DNA of 38,678 nt, from positions 1 through 38,678 of the forward strand of contig JAUPKQ010000042.1 in the NCBI GenBank assembly GCA_030837345.1, written 5' to 3'. Source of the stretch: Actinomycetota bacterium (GTDB lineage: Bacteria; Actinomycetota; Actinomycetes; Actinomycetales; Kineosporiaceae). Below the pieces are notes generated by a model, which saw nothing but the letters and a program-made list of their open reading frames with translations, made no database searches and had not been told where the DNA came from. Shown piece by piece: positions 6,770-13,373 of this stretch (positions within the stretch are counted from its first letter, which is position 1; each line of letters opens with the position of its first letter). The position numbers and the translations under genes are program-made.

Positions 6770-9700
6770 CCGCACGGTGCCCGGTACGGGATGTCCGGTT
6801 CTACCCTCGCCCACTCCGCGGGCGTCAGGGGGTCGCCGAGCCGTTCGCACAACCGCGTGACGGCGCGGTCCAGGTCGGTGTTCCAGAGCCGGACCTCGCT
6901 GCCGGCGGCGACGAGCGTCGTGCCGTCCGCGCCGAAGGCCAGATCCCACATCGTGACGTCCGGATGGCGCAGGACCGCCCGCAGCCGCGGGGGATCCTGC
7001 GCCCGGAGGGTGTCCCACAGCCAGATCTGCCCGGTGCCGGTTCCGGCGGCGAGCATGCGGTCGTCGGGGGTGAAGGCGATCGAGTGGACCCTGCCGTCCG
7101 AGACGGTGAGGGTGCGCCCTGGCCCGGCCGGTCGCCCGTCAGCGATCCTCCACAGCCGGACGGTGCTGTCGGCGTTCCCCGCGGCCAGGGTCCGCCCGTC
7201 GTGGCTGAACGCGACGGAGTAGACGAGGTCCGACGCCGCTAGGGGATCGCCGGCCGACCGGGGACGGCGTGGATCGGTGACGTCCCAGACCGGCACCTTT
7301 CCCGACTGCGCCGCGACGGCGAGCAGCCGCCCGTCCGGGCTGAACGCGACCATGTAGAGGAAGCCGGCGCCCGGGTTCAGCGCGCCGAGCGCTTGCGGGG
7401 ACCGCGGATCGGTGACGTCCCACCGGTGGATGAGGCCGTCGTCACCGGCGGCGACCAGCGTGCGGCCGTCGGGCGAGAACTGGAGGTCCTCGATCAAGGC
7501 GGTCGCACCGGGCAGCGACGGACCGACCCGTACGGGCCGCCGCGGATCGGAGAGATCCCACAGCATCACGTCGGCGCCTTCACGGGTCGCTCCGGCCAGT
7601 AGCCGTCCGTCACGGCGGATCGCCACGTTCCCGTTCATCCGGTCCGCGGGGTCGGGCGAGGTGAGCGGCGGGCCGAGGAGGACGGGACGGTGGGTGTCGG
7701 CGACGTCCCAGAGCCTGATTTCACCTCCCGCCGCGGCGAGGACCGTACTGCCGGGCCGGAACGCGACGGTCGTGACCGGGTGCCCGTCGACGGGGATCAT
7801 CGGTCCCGGCACGGACCACAGCCGGGCGACGCCGTCGGCGCTGTTGGTGAGGAGATCGCCTTGCGGGCCCCGGAAGGCCACGGCCGTCACGGGCTGGGGA
7901 TGGGGCAGGGTGACCACGGGCTTCCGGGTGCGCAGATCCCAGACCCGGACGGCGCCGTCCGCCGCCGCCACCGCCAGCAACTGCCCGTCGGGGTGGAAGT
8001 CGATCGCGTTCACCCAGGTGCTGATCTTCCCCACCAGGGGGTCACCGGCAGGCCGGGGACGGTCCGGATCGGACACGTCCCAGAACCGCACGGCTCCGTC
8101 GTTGCTTCCGGCCACGAGCGTGCCGCCGTCCGGGCTGAAGGCGACCGCGTTGGTCTTGCTGCGCGTCGGCAGCGGCTGACCGAGACGCCGGGGTCCGGTC
8201 GCCGCGTCGACGTCCCACAGGTGGACGGCACCGGCGGCGTCCGCCGCGGCGACGATCCGTGGCCGTCGAGGGTTGAAGGCGACCGAGTGCAGGGCCCCGC
8301 CACCGCTGGTCAGGGACAGGAGGGGCCCGGTGGTGCGGGGGTCCCGTACGCTCCACAACCGGACGGTCCCGTCGCCGCTCGCCGCGGCCAGGAGGCCGCC
8401 GTCCGGGCTGAACCGCACCGAGAGGATCCTCGCGCGCGGACCGGTCAGCGGTGCGGGGAGCGGCACCGGACGGGCAGGATCGGTGAGGTCCCACAACCGG
8501 ACGACGGCGTCGTTGCCGGCGGTGGCGAGCAGACGTCCGTCCGGGCTGAACGCGACCGCCAACACGTCACCGGCGTGCCCGCGCAGGGGCGGACCGAGGC
8601 GTTTCGGGTGGTACCGGTCGGCGAGGCTCCACAAGAGCACGGTCGGATCGGTGGCGCAGGCCCCGCCGGCCGCCAACAGCCGACCGTCCGGGCTGACCGC
8701 GACGGACTGCAGGGCCCGGCCCGGCCGCACGATACGGGTGACCTCGGTGGCGCTTGACGCCGTCAGCACGCTGGCCCTGGCCTCGGCGGTCGGTGAGATC
8801 CGGTAAGCGGCCAGGGCGAACTGCGCCGCCAGGACCGGGTCGCTGTCCCTGATCCTGTCAGCGGTCGTGGCGACCTGACGCGACGTGGCGACGTCCCTCG
8901 CCCGGGTGGCCTGCAGCGATTTCCAGGACGAGAACCCGGACAGTCCTCCGACGGCCAGCAACAAGGCCATCAGTGCCGCCACGAGCCGGTGCAGTCGCCG
9001 GGTCCTCACCCGGACCGCCTCTTCCTCGGCGTTCTGCTGCGCGATCCCGGCGTCGAGGAACCGGCGTTCCGCCGGGTTGAGGTCGGCGTGACGCGCCGGG
9101 TCGGCAGCCCACTCGCGGGCCTCGGCGAGGGCTCCGCCCCGAAGAAGCGCGCCGGAGTCGAAGCCGCGGTCCTGCCACACCGCCGTCGCCTCGGTGAGAC
9201 GTCTGTGGATCCGAAGGCCCGCCCGGTCCTCCTCGATCCACGACCGTAACCGGGGCCACGCCGTCAGCAGCGCCTCGTGGCTGATCTCCACGCTCCCGGC
9301 ATCGACGGTGATCAGCCGGTGGTCGGTGAACCGGTCGAGCACCTCGTGGACGACAGCGCCTTCGACGCCGGTCTCCGTCCGGTCGGGCAGCTCCGCGAGC
9401 CGCATCCTCCGGCGGGTGTCGGCGGTGTCCTGGCCGATGTGCACCAGCCGGAGAAAGAGCCTCCGGGCCTCGGCCCGCTGCTCCTTCGTCAGCGTCGCGA
9501 CGACGTCCTCCGCGGTGCGCGCGACAGCGGCCTCCACGCCTCCGGTCGCGAGGTAGTCCTCGACCGTCATCGCCCGGCGGCGCCCTCTCTCCCACGTGGT
9601 GAGCAAGGCGTGCGAGAGCAGCGGCAGGGCCCCCGGATCGTGTGCCTGGTCCGGCCCGCCGGGAGCCTGCGGGGCGACCTCGCGCAGCAGCATCTCGACC

Positions 9701-10650
9701 AGGCTGTCCTCGATGCTCACGTGGGCCTTCCGCGCCGGGCCGACGATCGCCTCGCGTAACTGCTCCCGGTTCATCGGGCCGACGACGAGCAGGTTGTCCT
9801 GGAGGACGGTCGCCAGCCACGGATCCCGGGCCGCAGGGGCGAAGAAGTCCGCCCGCAGACCCATGACGAGCACGGCTGCCCCCGCGACGGGCCGGACACC
9901 GTTTCCGCACAACGCGCCGAGGGCCCGCAGGAAGATCTGCCGCTCCTCCTCGTGCGAGGTGAAGATCTCTTCGAACTGGTCGACGAGGATGGCCGCCTGC
10001 TCGGCGTCGTCGTCGACCACCCACTCGTCCGGGTCGGCGCGCAGGGCAGCCTCGACGTCCCCGCCGACGCGCCCGGTGTGCGCGGCCCAGCACTCGGCTA
10101 ACGCCCGCACCGGATGCTCGCCCGGGGTGAACAGCAGCACCGCGACGTGTCTGCGGAGCTCCGGGACCACCCCTGCCCGCAGCAACGAGGACTTCCCCGA
10201 CCCCGAGGGCCCGACCACCACCATCGGACAGCCGCCGTCCACCAGCCGTTCCAGGGCGACCCGGACGAGGTCGTCGCGACCGAAGTACCATTCGGCGTGT
10301 TCGGGCTGGTAGCTCTCCAGACCCCGGTAGGGCGCCGTCACCTGTGAGGGCGTCGGGCCAGGGGCTCGCCGTGCCCGTGACAGCGCGTTCATCCACTCCT
10401 GGCGTTCGGACGCTTCTCCGACGCCGCACTCGGTCAGGAGCTTCTCAAAGAGGTCGAGCTGGGAGAACGACGGGAGGTTGGCCCCGCGGAACCACCCTCC
10501 GAGGGTGCCGAACGGCGCGCCCACCCGGCCCGCGAGCCGGCGGATCGTCAGACCCGCCTGTTCACGGGCCAGCGTCAACTCACGCCCGAAACCGGAGCGG
10601 TCCACGACCCGCCGGGGATCGGGGGCGCCCACTTCAGCTTGTCCTGGCAC
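6748..10650 (-). CDS. HTH-nSTAND1 NTPase-transmembrane-WD40 protein
   Basis: A 1300-residue multidomain protein. An XRE-like helix-turn-helix lies at about 18-65. The nSTAND1 NTPase opens with APYRGLESYQPEHAEWYFGR and has Walker A GPSGSGKSS (147-155) and Walker B AILVDQFEEIF. A single membrane helix (LVAALMALLLAVGGLSGF, about 555-580) follows, then a helical linker, then about 14 WD40 repeats from residue 635 to the end, enough for two seven-bladed propellers. GTG 10650 is chosen because GGAGG precedes it by ten bases; the frame stays open upstream to 10836 but through a repeated regulatory element. STAND proteins are ATP-dependent switches; the WD40 part senses a ligand. The role here is unknown; signalling or self/non-self defence are both possible. 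Confidence 0.85.
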   Translation of the reverse strand: MPGQAEVGAPDPRRVVDRSGFGRELTLAREQAGLTIRRLAGRVGAPFGTLGGWFRGANLPSFSQLDLFEKLLTECGVGEASERQEWMNALSRARRAPGPTPSQVTAPYRGLESYQPEHAEWYFGRDDLVRVALERLVDGGCPMVVVGPSGSGKSSLLRAGVVPELRRHVAVLLFTPGEHPVRALAECWAAHTGRVGGDVEAALRADPDEWVVDDDAEQAAILVDQFEEIFTSHEEERQIFLRALGALCGNGVRPVAGAAVLVMGLRADFFAPAARDPWLATVLQDNLLVVGPMNREQLREAIVGPARKAHVSIEDSLVEMLLREVAPQAPGGPDQAHDPGALPLLSHALLTTWERGRRRAMTVEDYLATGGVEAAVARTAEDVVATLTKEQRAEARRLFLRLVHIGQDTADTRRRMRLAELPDRTETGVEGAVVHEVLDRFTDHRLITVDAGSVEISHEALLTAWPRLRSWIEEDRAGLRIHRRLTEATAVWQDRGFDSGALLRGGALAEAREWAADPARHADLNPAERRFLDAGIAQQNAEEEAVRVRTRRLHRLVAALMALLLAVGGLSGFSSWKSLQATRARDVATSRQVATTADRIRDSDPVLAAQFALAAYRISPTAEARASVLTASSATEVTRIVRPGRALQSVAVSPDGRLLAAGGACATDPTVLLWSLADRYHPKRLGPPLRGHAGDVLAVAFSPDGRLLATAGNDAVVRLWDLTDPARPVPLPAPLTGPRARILSVRFSPDGGLLAAASGDGTVRLWSVRDPRTTGPLLSLTSGGGALHSVAFNPRRPRIVAAADAAGAVHLWDVDAATGPRRLGQPLPTRSKTNAVAFSPDGGTLVAGSNDGAVRFWDVSDPDRPRPAGDPLVGKISTWVNAIDFHPDGQLLAVAAADGAVRVWDLRTRKPVVTLPHPQPVTAVAFRGPQGDLLTNSADGVARLWSVPGPMIPVDGHPVTTVAFRPGSTVLAAAGGEIRLWDVADTHRPVLLGPPLTSPDPADRMNGNVAIRRDGRLLAGATREGADVMLWDLSDPRRPVRVGPSLPGATALIEDLQFSPDGRTLVAAGDDGLIHRWDVTDPRSPQALGALNPGAGFLYMVAFSPDGRLLAVAAQSGKVPVWDVTDPRRPRSAGDPLAASDLVYSVAFSHDGRTLAAGNADSTVRLWRIADGRPAGPGRTLTVSDGRVHSIAFTPDDRMLAAGTGTGQIWLWDTLRAQDPPRLRAVLRHPDVTMWDLAFGADGTTLVAAGSEVRLWNTDLDRAVTRLCERLGDPLTPAEWARVEPDIPYRAPCGQSRSAS

Positions 10651-10700
10651 CCGTCCGCATCCTCCGTTCAACGCCCAGGACCGCCGTCTGACCTGGGAGA

Positions 10701-10791
10701 GCGACGCGTGCGGAGTCTGTGCGAGCTTGTGCGGACACTTCCGCAGGGGTTCCTCCCCAAGCCTAGCCCGGGCTTGGTTTGGATCCGGCAG
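10701..10791. repeat. 90-base upstream element, copy 1, with three phased GTGCGGA repeats
   Basis: This segment, 51 bases before the STAND-WD40 start, is repeated at 11131-11220 with roughly 85% identity and one gap (hand alignment). Its core has GTGCGGA-type heptamers at 10708, 10719 and 10729, spaced 11 and 10 bases, so they face the same side of the helix; TCCGCA at 10740-10745 adds an inverted half-site. It has the look of a regulator-binding array in a promoter. Confidence 0.6.
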
Positions 10792-10851
10792 GTTCGCCCG
10801 GAGGAGGCCGAACGGAGCAGGCGCAGGTGAACTCACCGAGCCTCCTGTCCG

Positions 10852-11061
10852 TCAAAGGCAGCGTTTCCACCTCAGCTGGTAGGTCCCGTGTGCGTCACCT
10901 CGGAGACCGCGAACGTGAAACCGCTGGGGGAACGGACCTGGACGCCGACCTGACAGTTCTTGCGGGGCCGCGCCCGCGGACGCGGCGGGTACCACGAGCA
11001 GCGAGACCACCAGTCCCAGCACCGTCGAAACCCTCGTGGGTCGCAGGGACCGGGATCGCAT
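10852..11061 (-). pseudogene. internally deleted DUF4360 family gene
   Basis: A remnant of a paralogue of the neighbouring DUF4360 gene. The reading frame from ATG 11061 gives a normal signal peptide (VLGLVVSLLVVPAASAGA) and ends in TYQLRWKRCL, matching TYRLSWKRCP at the intact protein's end. The middle, in a different frame, encodes NCQVGVQVRSPSGFTFAV, matching SCQLVLAIHTPTGFTYAI of the paralogue. Two internal deletions (about 80 and about 70 residues) each shift the frame and together restore it, leaving a 69-residue open frame. RBS AAGGAG precedes the ATG. A small secreted product could still be made but would be a scrambled protein. Confidence 0.75.
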
Positions 11062-11071
11062 GAGGCATCTC

Positions 11072-11131
11072 CTTCCGTCGGAGATCGATCCCTTGGATCC
11101 GACACGATCGTGTCGGTTTGAGCAGACGGAA
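11072..11131. repeat. palindromic repeat element, copy A
   Basis: Contains the perfect palindrome CCGACACGATCGTGTCGG followed by TTTGAGCAGACGGAACGACG. Outer arms TTCCGTC (11072-11078) and GACGGAA (11125-11131) can pair around it. The inner stem and the right flank are nearly identical to 38460-38497 downstream of the xylanase gene, and related to the hairpin at 18563-18610. It overlaps the leader of the DUF4360 pseudogene. Confidence 0.55.
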
Positions 11132-11220
11132 CGACGTGTGTGGAGTCTGTGCGAGCTAGTGCGGACATTTCCGCGGGGGTTCCCCCCACGCCTGGACCGA
11201 GCTTGGCTTGGATCCGCCGG
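11131..11220. repeat. 90-base upstream element, copy 2
   Basis: Second copy of the element at 10701-10791, here 70 bases before the DUF4360 pseudogene start and in the same orientation. GTGTGGA, GTGCGAG and GTGCGGA begin at 11138, 11149 and 11159, again 11 and 10 bases apart, with TCCGCG at 11170. The conserved phasing argues for a protein-binding array rather than chance. The stretch 11221-11331 beyond it holds no gene. Confidence 0.6.
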
Positions 11221-11331
11221 GCGTGCTCCCCCGGCGCCGGGCCTCGCGGTTACCGAACCGGCCTCAAGGAGAACAGCATGGGAGTCCGTCGGGGCGACGA
11301 CCGGGGGGTCTGCTGACCCTGCCACCACAGA

Positions 11332-11361
11332 CCGGTGGACGGCCTGAGCGCCGTCCACCGG
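11332..11361 (-). terminator. distal hairpin of a tandem pair after DUF4360
   Basis: CCGGTGGACGGC and GCCGTCCACCGG form a perfect 12-base stem with the six-base loop CTGAGC. It is the second of two strong hairpins downstream of the minus-strand DUF4360 gene, nine bases beyond the first. No U-tract. Confidence 0.55.
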
Positions 11362-11370
11362 CCACCACAT

Positions 11371-11405
11371 GGGCCGGACCTGATCAGGGGGGACAGGTCC
11401 GGCCC
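11371..11405 (-). terminator. proximal terminator hairpin after DUF4360
   Basis: GGGCCGGACCTG (11371-11382) pairs perfectly with CAGGTCCGGCCC (11394-11405) around an 11-base loop, 53 bases downstream of the DUF4360 stop. Together with the hairpin at 11332-11361 it probably blocks read-through towards the pseudogene and the STAND gene. Confidence 0.65.
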
Positions 11406-11458
11406 ACGGCAGGAGACCCACAGGCCGCCCGACGGCCATTTCTTCGGTCCGCCCTCCG

Positions 11459-12139
11459 TCAGGGGCAGCGCTTCCAGCTCAGCCGGTAAGTGGCGCTCCC
11501 CTGGTTCTCCAGAGCGTCCCTCGTGATGTAACTGGATGTCGTCGCCGTGTCGGAGGTTCCGGCGATGACGCGCAACTCGGTGTTGACGTTGAGGTAGTGG
11601 AGCTCACCGCACGGCATCCACGGGAGGTAGGAGGAGGTGTCGGTGTCGGTGACAGCCCAGTAGTCGTCGAACGGTCCCGCGAACGGGTGTGTCACCACCT
11701 GGATCTCGGCCATCCCCGCGACGTAGTGCGTCCCCCGGATCTGGGCGCTCGCGCCTTTCTCCAGGTGGGCGAACCCGGTGTACGTCACCGCGGGGATCGC
11801 GTACGTGAACCCGGTGGGGGTGTGGATCGCGAGAACGAGCTGGCAGGACTTGCGGAAGTCCGTCGGTTTCGACCCGGCTCCCGCCGACGCCCGATAGTCG
11901 CCGAACCCCAGCGAGAACGCCGTGTTGTCGTGCTCGACGTTCACCGTGGTGGTCCCCCGGGGGCAGCCGGAACCGTTTTCCGTGACGATCTCGACAACGA
12001 CTTTCTCCGTCGGAGGTGACTCGGACGGAGGTGTTTCCTGCGGGGCCGCGACGGCGAACGGGGCGGACACCAGGACCAGCGAGATCGCCAGACTCAGAGC
12101 CGTGGACGGCGTGAGGTGTCGTGAGGACGGGGTTCGCAT
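11459..12139 (-). CDS. secreted DUF4360 family protein
   Basis: A 226-residue exported protein. The signal peptide (ALSLAISLVLVSAPFAVA, then AAPQE) is followed by a short Pro/Glu/Ser-rich segment and a beta-rich domain with GSGCPRGTTTV, YRASAGAGSKPTDFRKSC, GFTYAIPAVTYTG and the C-terminal SWKRC. The paired cysteines suggest extracellular disulfides. This matches the DUF4360 family of small secreted actinobacterial and fungal proteins with no known function. The start has AAGGAG eight bases upstream. The leader carries a tandem repeat, and two strong hairpins follow the gene. A decayed paralogue lies immediately downstream. Confidence 0.8.
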   Translation of the reverse strand: MRTPSSRHLTPSTALSLAISLVLVSAPFAVAAPQETPPSESPPTEKVVVEIVTENGSGCPRGTTTVNVEHDNTAFSLGFGDYRASAGAGSKPTDFRKSCQLVLAIHTPTGFTYAIPAVTYTGFAHLEKGASAQIRGTHYVAGMAEIQVVTHPFAGPFDDYWAVTDTDTSSYLPWMPCGELHYLNVNTELRVIAGTSDTATTSSYITRDALENQGSATYRLSWKRCP

Positions 12140-12155
12140 CGAAGGATCTCCTTTC

Positions 12156-12185
12156 GCCGGAGATCGATCCGCCGGAGATCGATCC
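12156..12185. repeat. tandem GCCGGAGATCGATCC in the DUF4360 leader
   Basis: Two perfect 15-base copies at 12156-12170 and 12171-12185, 17 bases upstream of the DUF4360 start. A related GGAGATCGATCC sits in the equivalent place (about 11079-11090) before the DUF4360 pseudogene, so the leader was duplicated with the gene. The GATCGATC cores could be regulatory sites. Confidence 0.55.
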
Positions 12186-12311
12186 TCCGGGCCGGGTCCA
12201 TGGTGGCACGATCATCCGCTTCCTGACAGAGCGGGCGGCGTCGCCCGGCCGTGACGGCGATTTCACCGGAACACCGGTGGTTCAACTCCCCCAGATCCTT
12301 GATCCGGAGCC

Positions 12312-12317
12312 TAGAGT
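12312..12317 (+). promoter_or_regulatory. -10 hexamer of a leaderless promoter
   Basis: TAGAGT fits TANNNT and ends six bases before ATG 12324, so the transcript probably begins at the start codon. No Shine-Dalgarno sequence is present before this ATG, in agreement. No clear -35 box was seen. Confidence 0.5.
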
Positions 12318-12323
12318 CGGTGT

Positions 12324-13289
12324 ATGCGCAGCACGAGGGAATACGACGCCTTCGGACCCTGGATCGACCGGGTACGCGCCGTCGACGATGTACCGCCTCT
12401 CTACAGAAACGCCGGGATTGACCCGGCGATGTGCCGTTTGGTGCTCAAGGTTCCTCGCGAGATCGAACGTCGAAACGCGACGCCGGACATGCACCTGTAC
12501 GACGTCCTGATCGCGGTGGACGACGAGACCCTGACCGTCCTGCGACGCCGGGGCGACACCTACGACACCACCCGTGTCACCTGCACGCAGATCGTCGCCC
12601 TGGAGGACAGCGTCAGCCTTCTCGACGGCCGCCTGACCGTGTACCTCACCGACGGGACGACCGTGTCGATCCCGTACAACGGCGCCTCCCAGGAGACCGT
12701 CCACGAGCTGGTCGCGCTGCTCCGCCAGCTGTATCTGGGGTCTCCCGTCGAGCCGGAGGCGCCGGCCGCCACCTTCGCCCAGAGCCGGGACGATCTCGAT
12801 CTCGATCTCGGTCCTGCGGACACCGCTCTGGTGACGGTCTACAACACGGTGAGGCGTACGGAACCACGCATGCACCTGATCGGCATGACCACCCGTCATC
12901 TCCTCGTGCCGCTCGCGGCGACGAGCGTGTTCTTCCGGGCCCTCCACTCGGTCTGGCCGACAACGTTGCTCGCCGCGATCGTCGTCGCCGACGACCGGGA
13001 GATCCAGGTGTTCCACCGGCGGGAGTGGTTCGCCCGTCTGGGGAGCAACGTCTACTCCCTGGCCCGGACCGTCCTGGCGAGAGACCGGATCACCGGCGTC
13101 CAGGTCTCCCCGCACGAACGGTACGCGCACGTGCAGGTGGTGACCGTCACCGCCGGGCAAGCCACCGTGAGTCTCCCCCTGCCGGACGACCCCGAGGGTG
13201 CCAGGATCCTCGCGTCGTTCGACCTCGAACCGGGCGTGCAGCACCGGTACCCGGACCGGTCCGTACACCGGGGGACGCCCACGCGGTAG
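12324..13289 (+). CDS. protein of unknown function
   Basis: A 321-residue protein not recognised. It has no signal peptide and no long hydrophobic segment, so it is probably cytoplasmic. The sequence alternates short beta-prone stretches, for example DTYDTTRVTCTQIVALED, GRLTVYLTDGTTVSIPYN and RDRITGVQVSPHERYAHVQV. Two similar halves seem possible (about 40-145 and 170-300), each with a TLTVLRRRG/IQVFHRREW-like strand followed by an RITxV strand. That would suit a duplicated PH-like fold, but this is a guess. A DLDLDLG run lies near 155-165. It is monocistronic with a leaderless promoter. Confidence 0.6.
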   Translation: MRSTREYDAFGPWIDRVRAVDDVPPLYRNAGIDPAMCRLVLKVPREIERRNATPDMHLYDVLIAVDDETLTVLRRRGDTYDTTRVTCTQIVALEDSVSLLDGRLTVYLTDGTTVSIPYNGASQETVHELVALLRQLYLGSPVEPEAPAATFAQSRDDLDLDLGPADTALVTVYNTVRRTEPRMHLIGMTTRHLLVPLAATSVFFRALHSVWPTTLLAAIVVADDREIQVFHRREWFARLGSNVYSLARTVLARDRITGVQVSPHERYAHVQVVTVTAGQATVSLPLPDDPEGARILASFDLEPGVQHRYPDRSVHRGTPTR

Positions 13290-13327
13290 CCGTGGACGTC
13301 CCGGGCGACGCCTCATCGGACGTGTCG

Positions 13328-13370
13328 CCGTCAGGCCCAAGCCGTCAGGCCCAAGTCGTCGGGCCTTTCG
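13328..13370. terminator. bidirectional terminator with a tandem 14-base repeat
   Basis: Between convergent genes, CCGTCAGGCCCAAG occurs twice in tandem (13328-13341 and 13342-13355). AGGCCC of the second copy pairs with GGGCCT at 13361-13366 around an eight-base loop, followed by TTCG. The hairpin can serve both the unknown gene at 12324 and the GH9 gene. Confidence 0.5.
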
Positions 13371-13373
13371 GTG

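Noticed and set aside
10651-10836. N-terminal extension of the STAND-WD40 protein
   Set aside because: It would translate the repeated regulatory element; GTG 10650 has a proper RBS and the HTH starts just after it.
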